Below, piece by piece: positions 54,269 to 63,361 of a DNA stretch of 64,000 bases. Each line of letters starts with the position of its first letter. Position 1 is the stretch's first letter. The DNA comes from JAEUKH01 sp964447205 (GTDB lineage: Bacteria; Myxococcota_A; Polyangia; Polyangiales; Ga0077539): NCBI GenBank assembly GCA_964447205.1, contig CAYUSB010000004.1, positions 1 through 64,000 of the forward strand, read 5' to 3'. The notes under the pieces were generated by a model. The model was not told the origin of the DNA, made no database searches, and worked only from the letters and a program-made list of their open reading frames with translations. The position numbers and the translations under genes were made by a program.

Positions 54269-55489
54269 TCACCCTCCCCGGGCCCGGCGGGCCGCGCTGG
54301 CCAGGGCCCGAACCTCGGCCGCCTCGTCGCCCGCGGCCACCGCGTCGAGGGCGAAGCGCACCTGCGGGGTCGCGGCCGTCTCGGCGGCCTGGGCCATCCG
54401 GGCGCACCCCTGGGCGTCGAGCCCGGGGCCGAGGGCCACCGCGGCGGCCACCCGGAGCTCGGCCTCGGCAGCGGGGGACTCGACCGCGTCCCAGAGGTCT
54501 TCGACCCGGAGGCCCGCGGTGCGGTAGTGCTGGGGGGCGGGGGCTCCGAGGGCCTGGAGGTCGGCGCGCCACGCGGCGAGGTCGCGGTCGTGGCGGCGCA
54601 GGGGGGTCACGTCGGCCGGGGACTGTCGGGTCGCGGCCACAGCCCGGGCCTCTTCGATGCGGGCCCCGAGGGCCTCGGCCCAGGTCCGTCGGGAGCGCGC
54701 GGGGTCGAAGCCCTCGGCCACCGGACCCGCAGCCCAACGGGTCCCGATCCACAGGGGAGGCTCCGCGGCCTGGTCGATCCAGAGCCCCCCGTCGTCGACC
54801 CGCACGGCCGTGATGGCCCCGAGGGGGATCGTGCGTCGGCGCCACCACCAGCGCAGGTCCAGGGCGTCGAGGCCCACGGTCACCTGCTGGGGAAAGCCCA
54901 CGACGATCAGGCCGACCGCACATAGCAGGACGGCCCCGAGGGCCGCAAAGACCCCGAAGAGCGGCCACCACACCTCAGCCACGGCCCCAGCGCCGAGGAC
55001 GAGTCCGGCCAACACCGCGCCGCGGTGTAGGGCCGTCGCGTCGGTGGGGAAGGCCATGACCCGCTGGGAGGCCCCGAGCCCCAGGGCGTGCAGGAGGGCG
55101 ACCCCTTCGGCGGGCCCCGACACGGCGAGGCGTACGGCGTGGAGCTGACGGTGGTGCAGCATCACCTCCGTGTCGCCGCTCTGGGTGACCACGAACCCCC
55201 GCACGAGGTCGTGCGACGCGAAGGCCAGTCGGTCGCCGATGGAGAGCCCCGCGGGCGAGGCGGAGACGGGCGACGCGGCCGCGGGCCACTGCCGCCTGCG
55301 CCACGCCAGAAACCCCGCCAGGACCCCGCTCGCGGCCAGGATCCCGAGGCCCGCCGCGACCTGCCCGAGGACCAGGGTCAGGGCCGCGAAGATCCACAGG
55401 ACGGTCAGGACGACCCGCTGGCTGAGGGAGATCGTCGGGGGCGTGAGGAGCCGGGCTCCGGGCAGGGGGGTCACGACCACGGGGGACAT
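54269..55489 (-). CDS. membrane protein, unknown
   Basis: 406 aa. Two hydrophobic segments near residues 25-60 are followed by a beta-rich soluble part (LSIGDRLAFASHDLVRGF, TEVMLHHRQLHAVRLAVSG). A second pair of helices lies at about 155-200, and then a PH-like section (LDLRWWWRRRTIPLGAITAVRVDDGGLWI). A HEAT-like helical end (AAAVALGPGLDAQG, AAETAATPQVRFALDAV) completes it. The middle resembles a bacterial PH domain. No clear homologue. ATG at 55489; upstream in-frame starts overlap elaA. Confidence 0.7.
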   Translation of the reverse strand: MSPVVVTPLPGARLLTPPTISLSQRVVLTVLWIFAALTLVLGQVAAGLGILAASGVLAGFLAWRRRQWPAAASPVSASPAGLSIGDRLAFASHDLVRGFVVTQSGDTEVMLHHRQLHAVRLAVSGPAEGVALLHALGLGASQRVMAFPTDATALHRGAVLAGLVLGAGAVAEVWWPLFGVFAALGAVLLCAVGLIVVGFPQQVTVGLDALDLRWWWRRRTIPLGAITAVRVDDGGLWIDQAAEPPLWIGTRWAAGPVAEGFDPARSRRTWAEALGARIEEARAVAATRQSPADVTPLRRHDRDLAAWRADLQALGAPAPQHYRTAGLRVEDLWDAVESPAAEAELRVAAAVALGPGLDAQGCARMAQAAETAATPQVRFALDAVAAGDEAAEVRALASAARRARGG

Positions 55490-55560
55490 CGACCCCGCGG
55501 AGTCTACTCCCGTCTTGCGCCCGACGGCCCACCCGCGCCACCCTTCGGTCCACCTCCCCG

Positions 55561-56010
55561 ATGCGCTTCGAGCACCTCCCCTTCCATGCCCTGTCGTGCG
55601 ACACCCTGTACGCCGTGATGGCCTTGCGGCAGCGGGTCTTCGTGGTCGAACAACGATGCCCCTACCTCGACGCCGACGGGGCCGACCCGCGGGCCACCCA
55701 CCTCCTCGGGTACGACGCGGATGATGCCCTGGTGGCCTACGCCCGGCTCTTCGCGGCGGGCGAGAAGGTTGCGGGGGCCTGCGCCCTGGGGCGGGTCGTG
55801 ACGGCCCCCGAGGTGCGGGGGACGGGGGTAGGGCGGCTCCTGGTGGCCGAGGCCCTGCGCTGCCTCGACGCGGCCTGGCCCCCCCGGGCCCGGGTGGTGA
55901 TCTCGGCCCAGTCTCACCTCCAGCGTTTCTATGGCGACTTCGGCTTCGTCGGGGTGGGGGACGCGTACCTCGAGGACGACATCCCGCACCGCGAGATGGT
56001 GCGGGCGTGA
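55561..56010 (+). CDS. elaA: ElaA-type GNAT acetyltransferase
   Basis: 149 aa. The ElaA signature LYAVMALRQRVFVVEQRCPYLDADG is complete (residues 16-41), followed by the acetyl-CoA loop APEVRGTGVGRLLVAEALR and the closing FYGDFGFVGVGDAYLEDDIPHREM. The natural substrate is not known in most bacteria. ATG at 55561 is the usual position. Its stop overlaps the GTG of the swivelling-domain gene by 4 bp, so the two are probably translated together. Confidence 0.92.
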   Translation: MRFEHLPFHALSCDTLYAVMALRQRVFVVEQRCPYLDADGADPRATHLLGYDADDALVAYARLFAAGEKVAGACALGRVVTAPEVRGTGVGRLLVAEALRCLDAAWPPRARVVISAQSHLQRFYGDFGFVGVGDAYLEDDIPHREMVRA

Positions 56011-56411
56011 GGGCCGAGGCGGGGGTTCTGATCGCCCGGGGTCTCGCGGCCTCGGCGGGGGTGGCCGAGGGGGTCTTGGCGATGTCGGCCGCCGACGCCC
56101 TCGGGCGGGTGGCCCAGGGGCAGCGGGTGGTCCTCGTGTTGCGCGACTTCGACCCCGAGGACGCCCCGGCGGTGCGGGCCTGTGTGGCCCTGGTGACCGC
56201 GGTGGGCGGACTCACCAGCGACGGGGCCATCGTGGCCCGGGTCCTGGGCATCCCCTGCGTGACGGGCTGCGGGGGGCTCGCTCCGACGGCCTCGGGCGAG
56301 GCCCTCCTGGCCCAGGGGGAGGGCCCGACGTTGACCATCCCCGCCGGGGCCCGGCTGCGGGTCGACGGGGCCGCGGGGCGGGTCGAGCACCTGCCCGAGG
56401 GCGATCAGTAG
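56007..56411 (+). CDS. orphan PEP-utilising swivelling-domain protein, catalytic His replaced
   Basis: 134 aa. It is a stand-alone version of the swivelling phosphohistidine domain of PEP synthase / pyruvate phosphate dikinase. GLAASAGVAEGVL, VLVLRDFDPED and the core TSDGAIVARVLGIPCVTG match the consensus TSHAAIVARELGIPAVVG, but Asp takes the place of the catalytic His. Phosphotransfer by the normal route is therefore impossible; a binding role or a different chemistry is inferred. GTG at 56007 overlaps elaA (GTGA). Convergent with the next gene: its last 7 bases overlap the gene on the other strand. Confidence 0.75.
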   Translation: MRAEAGVLIARGLAASAGVAEGVLAMSAADALGRVAQGQRVVLVLRDFDPEDAPAVRACVALVTAVGGLTSDGAIVARVLGIPCVTGCGGLAPTASGEALLAQGEGPTLTIPAGARLRVDGAAGRVEHLPEGDQ

Positions 56412-57523
56412 ATCGACAGGGCCGTGCTGACCTCAGGCACGACCGTGGTCCCGATGTCGTTGAAGCGCATCCAGGCGACCCCGGCACGCACCTGCAACGA
56501 CATCCGCGTGGTCACCGGGAGCTCGCCGAGAAACCCGGCCCGGGCGAAGTTGCCGAGGATGTCGCGGGTCACGGTCCCGCCCGTGCGTCCAAAGACCCAG
56601 CCCCCGCCGACGTAGGCCCCGGCGTAGAGGGTGGGCATCACCCGCACCTCGGGCCCGATGGAGGCCACCAGGGCGCTGCGGGCCAGGACATCGACGGCGG
56701 CCCCGACCCCCAGATACTGGAGCGGGAAGTACCCGAGGAAGGTGTGTCCCCCGAACGAGGCTCTGGGGTTTTCGACCCCGTCGGAGGGCAGCCAGGCCCC
56801 CCCGACGCCCGCCGTGAGGTTGAGCCCCACCCGGTTGAGGGGGGCCCGGCCGATGCGGGCGTAGCGGTCGCCGGGGCCCTCGTAAATCCGTGCGCTGTGG
56901 GCGCTCAGGGCGTGCTCGGGGGTCAGAAGATGCAACGGCATGGCGAGGGTCTGGCCGTCTTGTTCGAGGAAGAGCTCCTCGTTGGGGTTGACCGCCACCC
57001 AGCCGTCGTAGCGGGCCCCCTCGGAGCCCGCGAGCACGAAGACGATCACCGCCCCGGCCACCACCGCGGCCACGAGGATGGCCGCCCCCGCGCTGCCTGA
57101 CCCGCCGCCGCCGCCGCCCCCGCCGCCCCCGCCGCCGCTGCGGCCGGAGCTGCCGCCCCCTCCGCCCGAGCGTCCGAGGTTGAGCCCGCCTCCGCCGAGT
57201 CCCCCGCCGAGTCCCCCGGTGCGGCCCCGGCTCGAGGCCAGCCGAGGCGGGGTGAGCCGCCAGCGGCCGCCGGAGGAGAAGCCGACAGGCTCCTGGAGCA
57301 CGGTGTAGGCGGGGTAGAAGGTCACCCCGCGGGCGGGAGGGGCGTCGGACCCGCCGAGGCTCTGGGTGGCGCGAACGGCCTGCCAGCGGGCCTCGGGCGG
57401 GAGCTGGGACAGACGCAGGAGCTCGGATTGCGAGACGGTGTAGCTCCGCGACAGGCAGCCCCCCATGCTCAGGGTCAGGGGGATCGCCGCCGCTGCCACC
57501 CATCGCCGCCATGTTTCCCGCAT
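56405..57523 (-). CDS. lipoprotein with glycine linker and predicted barrel, unknown
   Basis: 372 aa. Lipobox SMGGC, then SYTVSQSELLRLSQLPPEARWQAVRAT. A Gly/Ser-rich linker (about residues 98-140, poly-Gly) and a membrane helix (AAILVAAVVAGAVIVFVL) follow. The C-terminal half is beta-rich (GVGGAWLPSDGV, FLGYFPLQYLGVGAAVDVL, LYAGAYVGGGWVFGRTG, LQVRAGVAWMRFND) and ends in aromatic YSIY-like residues of an outer-membrane barrel. ATG at 57523. A transmembrane helix followed by a barrel is unusual and could reflect an envelope-spanning design. No known family. Confidence 0.75.
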   Translation of the reverse strand: MRETWRRWVAAAAIPLTLSMGGCLSRSYTVSQSELLRLSQLPPEARWQAVRATQSLGGSDAPPARGVTFYPAYTVLQEPVGFSSGGRWRLTPPRLASSRGRTGGLGGGLGGGGLNLGRSGGGGGSSGRSGGGGGGGGGGGGSGSAGAAILVAAVVAGAVIVFVLAGSEGARYDGWVAVNPNEELFLEQDGQTLAMPLHLLTPEHALSAHSARIYEGPGDRYARIGRAPLNRVGLNLTAGVGGAWLPSDGVENPRASFGGHTFLGYFPLQYLGVGAAVDVLARSALVASIGPEVRVMPTLYAGAYVGGGWVFGRTGGTVTRDILGNFARAGFLGELPVTTRMSLQVRAGVAWMRFNDIGTTVVPEVSTALSIY

Positions 57524-57634
57524 GGGGCCGGAGGGTAGCGTGCGCGGGCGGTCTTCACCAGCCCGGGCGGTGTGCTAGGAAAGGCCTCGCGCGGTGGGCG
57601 TCGTGGAGACGCCCGGGTCGCGGGAACAAGCAGC

Positions 57635-58279
57635 ATGAAGTTCTTCATCGATACGGCAGACCTTGAGGAGATTCGCGCCGCCGCGGCGATGGGTCTCATC
57701 GACGGGGTCACCACCAATCCCTCCCTGGTCGCCCGCACGGGGCGCAAGTACCTCGACGTGGTCCGCGAGATCTGCGAGGTCGTCGACGGCCCCATCTCCG
57801 CCGAGGTCCTGTCCACCGACTACGACGGCATGATGCGGGAGGCCCACGACTGGGCCAGGGTTCACACCAACGTGGTGGTGAAGCTCCCCCTGACCCTCGA
57901 CGGGCTCCGGGCCACCCGCACCTGCACCAAGGAGGGCATCCGGGTCAACGTCACCCTGTGCTTCTCCGCCAATCAGGCCCTCCTCGCGGCCAAGGCCGGG
58001 GCCACCTACATCTCGCCCTTCGTCGGCCGCCTTGACGACATCTCCGAGGTGGGGATGGCCCTCATCGAGGACATCGTCGCCGTCTACGGCAACTACCGCT
58101 TCGGCACCGAGATCCTGGTGGCCAGCGTGCGCCACCCCGTCCACGTCCACCAGGCCGCCCTCCTCGGGGCCCACGTGTGCACGATCCCCTACAAGGTCAT
58201 CGCCCAACTGGCCCAGCATCCCCTCACCGACGCGGGCCTCGCGAAGTTCGTCGAGGACGCCAAGAAGATCCCGCGGTAG
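57635..58279 (+). CDS. tal: transaldolase (FSA/TalC type)
   Basis: 214 aa, the size of the small single-barrel transaldolase / fructose-6-phosphate aldolase subfamily. The start MKFFIDTADLEEIRAAA, GVTTNPSLVARTG, Schiff-base Lys83 in VVVKLPLTLDG, NVTLCFSANQALLAAKAGA and ISPFVGRLDDI are all characteristic. Probably works in the non-oxidative pentose phosphate pathway. ATG at 57635 is the canonical N-terminus. It is divergent from the barrel-lipoprotein gene. Confidence 0.94.
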   Translation: MKFFIDTADLEEIRAAAAMGLIDGVTTNPSLVARTGRKYLDVVREICEVVDGPISAEVLSTDYDGMMREAHDWARVHTNVVVKLPLTLDGLRATRTCTKEGIRVNVTLCFSANQALLAAKAGATYISPFVGRLDDISEVGMALIEDIVAVYGNYRFGTEILVASVRHPVHVHQAALLGAHVCTIPYKVIAQLAQHPLTDAGLAKFVEDAKKIPR

Positions 58280-58283
58280 CCGC

Positions 58284-58853
58284 TCAGGGCGGGGGCGGCG
58301 GGGCCGTGGGCTCGGGCCTCCCGACGAAATCCCGGACCTCCTCCCACACCCACCGCACCCCCAGGGACACGTGGGCCTCGACCCCCGCGGGGCCCTCCTG
58401 GACGACCCCGCGGAGCTCGGGGCCGAGCAGGGCGGTCGCCACCCGCCGCCCCGGGTCGTCGTCGCGGGAGATCCGCCACAGCCACCCCAGGTGGGCCCCG
58501 CCCCCCCACGCTACAGGGCCCTCCAGGGCCGACTCCACGGTGGCCCCGACCCCGAACACCAAGGCCCCGCGGCGGCGGTGTACGAGCCCCTCCGGCCCGA
58601 GGGAGGCCGCGAGGGAGAGGCGTCCGTGTTGGGCTCCGAGGGCCCCGCGGGCGCTGAGGGCGTAGGCCGACCAGTGGGTGGTCTCGCCCAGGCCGAGGCC
58701 CGCCCGAACGGCCGCCTGGGGGCGCAGGGAGCCCTGCCCGTCGAGGCCGAGGGCGGCGTCGGCCCCGAGGCTGTGGGCGCATCCGGCCCCGGCGAGGGCG
58801 AGCCAGAGGGGGAGGCCACCGAGGGCGAAGCCGGTGCGTGTCAGGGAGGGCAA
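58284..58853 (-). CDS. lipoprotein, predicted beta-strand rich, unknown
   Basis: About 189 aa. A signal peptide with lipobox LAGAGC (TGFALGGLPLWLALAGAGC) precedes amphipathic strands (LRPQAAVRAGLGLGETTHW, RLSLAASLGPEGLVHRR, VEAHVSLGVRWVWEEV), consistent with a small outer-membrane barrel or surface protein. No ATG lies near the signal; TTG at 58853 was chosen, and longer upstream frames would read into the neighbouring gene's promoter. Convergent with tal after 4 bp. Confidence 0.6.
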   Translation of the reverse strand: MPSLTRTGFALGGLPLWLALAGAGCAHSLGADAALGLDGQGSLRPQAAVRAGLGLGETTHWSAYALSARGALGAQHGRLSLAASLGPEGLVHRRRGALVFGVGATVESALEGPVAWGGGAHLGWLWRISRDDDPGRRVATALLGPELRGVVQEGPAGVEAHVSLGVRWVWEEVRDFVGRPEPTAPPPPP

Positions 58854-58894
58854 GACGGAGGGACTGTATCGCGAGGGGCCCAAGGTGCTAGACC

Positions 58895-59359
58895 GTGAGC
58901 ATGGGCGATCGAGATGGCCTTCGGAGGATGGCAGGGGTGGGGGTGGTGGTCTCGGCGTCCTGGGCCCTGGGGGGCTGTCCCCACGCCTCGGGGCCTGCGG
59001 AGCCGGGGCCCATGAGCCCATCGGCCAACCCGCCGCCGCCGCACGCGATCCAGTCGGGGTCGGCGTTGCAGCCGGGGCCCCCGCAGGGGCGGCCCATCGA
59101 GGGCACTACCCAGGTCAACATGGGGGGGGCCATGGTGCCCGCGCCCCACGCGTCGGCGGAGTGCCAGACCGCGGCCGATTGTGTGCAGGCCCAGTGTTGT
59201 CACGCCACGACGTGCGTCCCGGTGGCCTCGCGCCCTGACTGCAGCGGGACGATGTGCACCCGGGAGTGCCGCCCCGGGACCCTCGACTGCGGCGAGTCTC
59301 GCTGCGCCTGCATCGGCGGCCACTGTGGGGTCCAGCGTCGAAGCGAGACCGAGCCCTGA
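58895..59359 (+). CDS. small Cys-rich lipoprotein, unknown
   Basis: 154 aa. Signal peptide and lipobox LGGC, then a Pro/Gly-rich linker. A Cys-rich end follows: ECQTAADCVQAQCCHATTC, CSGTMCTRECRPGTLDC and CACIGGHC. The pattern suggests several disulfides, as in many myxobacterial surface proteins, but no family is assigned. GTG at 58895; an ATG two codons later is equally suitable. Convergent with the AAA gene. Confidence 0.72.
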   Translation: MSMGDRDGLRRMAGVGVVVSASWALGGCPHASGPAEPGPMSPSANPPPPHAIQSGSALQPGPPQGRPIEGTTQVNMGGAMVPAPHASAECQTAADCVQAQCCHATTCVPVASRPDCSGTMCTRECRPGTLDCGESRCACIGGHCGVQRRSETEP

Positions 59360-59362
59360 CGT

Positions 59363-59992
59363 TCAGGGCGCGTTGAGGAGGTCGGTGTCGAGCTCGGCCT
59401 GCACGAGGGCCACGGCCTGCCGGAGCTTGTCGAGGAAGTCGTCGGCGGGGCCCACGCAGATCCGGCGGGGGTGACCCTGCCAGGCCGCGAGGATCCGCCG
59501 GTCGATGGCCTGGGCCTCGTCGGGATGCTCGGTGCGCAAGGGGTTCTGATGGTTGTACCCGTGGGCCAGGTCGGGGGTCTGGAGGTGGATCACCAGGCCG
59601 TACCGGGCGTAGCAGGCCTCCCGGGAGACCCCGAGGTCGCTCCAAAACCCGGCCACCCCGTCGGGCCAGTAGGCGGCCCCGTCGACCACCCCCCGATCGC
59701 ACAAGATCAACCTCCCCCCGGCCTCCTCCACGGCCATCTGCTCCAGGGCGTCCTGAACGTGGAAGATGGCCCGCTGGGCGGCCTTCCGCGCCCCCACTCC
59801 GACGCCTCGGGGAAACCCTCCCCCGAAGAGGATGCTCGCGGCCTCGGGCAGGACCATCACCCGCTCCCCGAGCTCGCGCCGCAGGACCTCCAGGACGGCC
59901 GTCTTGCCGGCCCCGGGGCCGCCCGTGAGGACGACCCGTCGGGGGGCGTGGGGGAGTTCGGACGGGGGGGCGGGGTCGGGGGAGGTGTGCAT
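59363..59992 (-). CDS. AAA_28-type ATPase/kinase
   Basis: 209 aa cytosolic P-loop protein. Walker A RVVLTGGPGAGKTAVLEVL lies near residues 19-37, an LPEAAS segment follows, and Walker B-like LILCDRGVVDGAAYWP is present. This order matches the NadR-type/AAA_28 ATPase family, often small-molecule kinases. Substrate unknown. ATG at 59992 is the first good start. Small and self-contained; upstream gene on the same strand is the M15 lipoprotein, 64 bp away. Confidence 0.82.
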   Translation of the reverse strand: MHTSPDPAPPSELPHAPRRVVLTGGPGAGKTAVLEVLRRELGERVMVLPEAASILFGGGFPRGVGVGARKAAQRAIFHVQDALEQMAVEEAGGRLILCDRGVVDGAAYWPDGVAGFWSDLGVSREACYARYGLVIHLQTPDLAHGYNHQNPLRTEHPDEAQAIDRRILAAWQGHPRRICVGPADDFLDKLRQAVALVQAELDTDLLNAP

Positions 59993-60056
59993 CCGCCCGG
60001 GGGGTACTACCGCAGATCGACGCGGCCCGGCGACGCCTTCGTGTCGGAGCGCGCGG

Positions 60057-61175
60057 TCAGCGCGGGACGTACTGGGTGCAGGCCCCGGCGTATCCGCGGC
60101 GGGTCGAGGGGATGGCGCTATTCTGCACCCAGCCGATGGTGGAGCACTGGTACCAGAGCTCGTCGAAGCGGCTCTGGAGGCAGGTCCCGACGCTCATCTG
60201 GCGGTTGAGGGTGCTGCTGTGGCAACCCGAGGGGGGGGTCGGGGTGGGGCCCGCCGTGCTCCCGAGGGGGAAGCTCTGGCCGCAGTTCTGCCGGCCCTGG
60301 TACCAGGCCCCATTGCGGCAGTTGTACCAGATCTCGTCGAAGCGGCTCTGGACGCAGGACCTCTCGGGCATCGTGCGGCCGAGGGTCTGCGAGTAGCAGG
60401 TGTCGCCGCTCGTGCCGCCTCCGGAGGAGGTGGTGTTGGTGGGGGCCTGCGAGCCGGCGGCCCGCTCCCAGTGCCAGGCCTCGCTCGGAACGGTGCGGCG
60501 GAAGCCGTACCGCGCGGCGTTGCGGTTGAGCCAGGCGAGGGCCCCTCCGCCCGTCCCGATGTCGAGGGCGAGGCCCGACTGGTGGTTGCTGAACCCCGGG
60601 CGGGCGGCGAGGTTGCCGCGGCCCGAGAGGTAGAGGTTGTAGAGGTACCGCTGCTGGTCCATCGTGCGGAAGCCTGAGTTGAGCACGAGCCAGACGGCCT
60701 CGCGGGCGGCGTGGGCCTTCATGGCCTGGTAGGCCCGGGCCGTGTTGACCTCGGCGAGCTTGCCGTCGACGTTGACCACGCAGATGCGGGTGGGGTTGCC
60801 CCGGGAGTAGCCCTGGGCAGGGCTGCACGCGGTGCTGGCTTCGATGAAGGTGCTGTACGCGTCCCCGTCGGCCCCTCCGGCCTGGTCGAGGCGCGGGGCG
60901 AGGGCGGCGAGGTCGCCGTCGGTCTCGGGGGTGGGCTCGAAGTGGTCTTGACCGGTGTCTTCGACCCCCGCGGCCTGCTCGGCTTCGGTGATGGGGGTGT
61001 CGGGGATGGGAGCCCCCCCGGCCCCCTGGGCGGGCCCTGCCGGGACCTCGTCGACCGGGGCACAGCCCACCACCACGAGGGCCACCCCCAGAAGCCCGAC
61101 GGTGATCGCCCGGGACGAAGCCGTACGGGGAAGCAGGACGCGGGAGGAAAGGTCGGGGCTCAAGCGCTCGATCAC
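60057..61175 (-). CDS. VanY-like M15 D,D-carboxypeptidase lipoprotein with Cys modules
   Basis: 372 aa. Lipobox VVVGC near residue 38, an acidic linker, then the M15 zinc peptidase domain with SGFRTMDQQRYLY, the zinc motif SNHQSGLALDIGTG and the third ligand AWHWE. This is the VanY / D,D-carboxypeptidase pattern, acting on peptidoglycan in the periplasm or on foreign cell walls. A Ser/Thr linker and two repeated 35-residue Cys modules follow (LGRTMPERSCVQSRFDEIWYNC and LNRQMSVGTCLQSRFDELWYQC), which may bind cell-wall glycan. GTG at 61175 follows AGAGG. Confidence 0.9.
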   Translation of the reverse strand: MIERLSPDLSSRVLLPRTASSRAITVGLLGVALVVVGCAPVDEVPAGPAQGAGGAPIPDTPITEAEQAAGVEDTGQDHFEPTPETDGDLAALAPRLDQAGGADGDAYSTFIEASTACSPAQGYSRGNPTRICVVNVDGKLAEVNTARAYQAMKAHAAREAVWLVLNSGFRTMDQQRYLYNLYLSGRGNLAARPGFSNHQSGLALDIGTGGGALAWLNRNAARYGFRRTVPSEAWHWERAAGSQAPTNTTSSGGGTSGDTCYSQTLGRTMPERSCVQSRFDEIWYNCRNGAWYQGRQNCGQSFPLGSTAGPTPTPPSGCHSSTLNRQMSVGTCLQSRFDELWYQCSTIGWVQNSAIPSTRRGYAGACTQYVPR

Positions 61176-61407
61176 GGGGACACCTCTGAGGGCGGGGAGA
61201 CCGCACACGCCGTGCCATACGACCGGCGCATCCGGGAGGATGACACTGTTTGCGCTCGAGACACCACAATCTCGGGCTCTGGGCGGGGGACAGGGGGCGA
61301 CCAGGGGAGGGCCCGGGAGATGTAGGCCCCGGGCCCCTGGGGCTCGGGTGACCAGGGAGACCCGGGCCTGGGGCGGGGCACCTCTGACCACCCCGTCGGG
61401 ACGCGAA

Positions 61408-63240
61408 TTACTCGTCGTCGGTCGCGGCGTGGAGCGAGGTCACCGTCAGCGGGAACGAGCACTGGGTGAGCCGGGCCGGAGCGGCGAACCGGGCCCCCGC
61501 GATGACGCCCTCCAGACAGCGCAGGACCCCGTCGGGGACCGGTCCTCGGGCTTCGACCTGGGCAGGGGCCGAGGGGTCGGCCCCGGAGGTGGGGGCGAGC
61601 TGCCATTGCAGGGTCAGGACGAGGAGGGGGGTGTTTCCGCCGGAGTACGCGGCGAGGCACTGCTCGAAGGCCGACACGCTCTGGCGCACCCGGAGGTTGA
61701 CCGGCCCGATCAGTCGGGGGTCACCGACCACGGTCCCGAAGCCGATCCCGACGTGGTAGCGGCCCGTCTGGCCCTGGGGCAAGGCGGGGTTGTCCGGGGG
61801 CAGGGGGGTCATGGTGACCGTGGGCACCCCCGGGGGCGGAGCGGTGGGGGCGACCGGGACCTGGGGCTGCGGAGGGATCTGGGGGGGAGCGTGGGGAGGC
61901 GGTGGGGCCTGGGCGATCGGGGTCATCGAGGGACCGCTCCGGCGAGGCCCCGCGGGTTCGTCGTCGGTCCCGACCACGAGGTAGTACGCGAGGGTGAGGG
62001 ACCCGAGGCTCAGGACCACGGCCGCCACGAGGCAGCCCACGAGCCAGCGGCTCCCACGGCGGGCCGGAACCGGCGCGGGGGGCGGAGCCAGGAAGGGGTA
62101 CTGCGGGCCCGACGGGGCCGCGGGGCCGGGCCACGAGATGGCCGTCGGGGGGGTGATGGGGACGTACGGAAGCATCGGCCCCACGGGGGTCACGGGGGCG
62201 TGATGCGGGGCGGGCTGGGTGGGGGCGTGTTGGGGCCCCGGGGCCGTGGCGGGACCGAACCCGGGGGCGGGGCCGAGCCCGGTGGCGGGGAGGGGGCCCG
62301 GGAGGGTGCTCGGGTGGGCGAGGGAAGGGTCCCACGACGGGTGGGCCGCGGCCTGGGCCCGCAGGAGCGACACGAGGCCCTGGGTGGCGGCGTTGGCCTC
62401 GGCGAAGCGCTCGGCCGGGTCGCGTACGACGCAGCGGTGAAACCACCCCTCGAAGCCCTGCGGGAGCCGGGCGAAGACCCCCGACTCCTGGGCCCGGACC
62501 GACACCGAGGGCAGGGGCTCGACCAGGATCTCCCGCAGGAGCTGCATCATGGCCCCCCCGTCCTGGAGGCGGGCCGAGCGCCAGTAGTACTCGCCTGTCA
62601 GGAGGTGGAAGGCCATCAGCCCGAGGGCCCACACGTCGGTGGCCGGGCTCACCCCGCCCGACTCGGTCTGCTCGGGGGCCATCCACAGGGGCGACCCCAT
62701 GGCCTGGGTGCTCGACACCCGGCACTCCTGCACGACCTTGGCGATGCCAAAGTCAAGGAGCTTGACCGTAAACGGGACGTCCCTCCGCCGGGCCACGGCG
62801 AGGAAGACGTTTTCAGGCTTGAGGTCGCGGTGCACGATGCGGGCGGCGTGGGCGGCCCCGAGGGCGTGGCCGAGCTGCTCGTAGACGGCGGCCACCTCGG
62901 CGGGGCTCATCGACCCGCGGCGCTCGATCACGGCCCCGAGGTCTTCGCCCTTGAGCAGCTCCATCGCGAGCCACGGGGTCCCGGAGTCGTCGTCGATCCC
63001 GGCCCCTACCACCTCGACGATGTGGTCGGAGTCGAGGGTGGCCCCGATGCGGGCTTCTTGTTCGAAGCGGGCCCGGCTCTTGGCGTCGGCCACGAGTTGG
63101 GCGTGCATCAGCTTGAGGGCCCGGGGTTTGCCCGTGCTGAGCTGCTCGGCCACATAGACGGCCCCCATCCCTCCTTCGGCCAGGGGCTTGACGATGCGGT
63201 AATCCCGCGCGAACACGACCCCGGGGGCTAGTTGTAGCAT
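61408..63240 (-). CDS. Ser/Thr protein kinase, membrane-anchored with periplasmic domain
   Basis: 610 aa. The kinase domain (about residues 15-285) is complete: AEGGMGAVYVAEQ, RALKLMH Lys, HRDLKPENVFLA, LLDFGIAK and MAPEQ. A Pro/Ala/Gly-rich linker leads to a membrane helix (WLVGCLVAAVVLSLGSLTLAYYLVV, about 410-435), a second Pro-rich stretch, and a C-terminal exported domain (INGPVNLRV-like IGPVNLRVRQSVSAFEQC, VLRCLEGVIAGARF). The latter has paired Cys like AgmX/PglI domains and may be the sensor. ATG at 63240. tldD is divergent. Confidence 0.92.
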   Translation of the reverse strand: MLQLAPGVVFARDYRIVKPLAEGGMGAVYVAEQLSTGKPRALKLMHAQLVADAKSRARFEQEARIGATLDSDHIVEVVGAGIDDDSGTPWLAMELLKGEDLGAVIERRGSMSPAEVAAVYEQLGHALGAAHAARIVHRDLKPENVFLAVARRRDVPFTVKLLDFGIAKVVQECRVSSTQAMGSPLWMAPEQTESGGVSPATDVWALGLMAFHLLTGEYYWRSARLQDGGAMMQLLREILVEPLPSVSVRAQESGVFARLPQGFEGWFHRCVVRDPAERFAEANAATQGLVSLLRAQAAAHPSWDPSLAHPSTLPGPLPATGLGPAPGFGPATAPGPQHAPTQPAPHHAPVTPVGPMLPYVPITPPTAISWPGPAAPSGPQYPFLAPPPAPVPARRGSRWLVGCLVAAVVLSLGSLTLAYYLVVGTDDEPAGPRRSGPSMTPIAQAPPPPHAPPQIPPQPQVPVAPTAPPPGVPTVTMTPLPPDNPALPQGQTGRYHVGIGFGTVVGDPRLIGPVNLRVRQSVSAFEQCLAAYSGGNTPLLVLTLQWQLAPTSGADPSAPAQVEARGPVPDGVLRCLEGVIAGARFAAPARLTQCSFPLTVTSLHAATDDE

Positions 63241-63361
63241 CGGCTCCGACCGGGGCACACTATGCCCCGGGGGCCCCCTGCGCAACCTCCGCGGCGGAGG
63301 GGGTGTGCGCAGAATGGGGGCGTGCGGCCCGCCCTGGGGTGCCGTAGAGTGGAGGCCCAAG

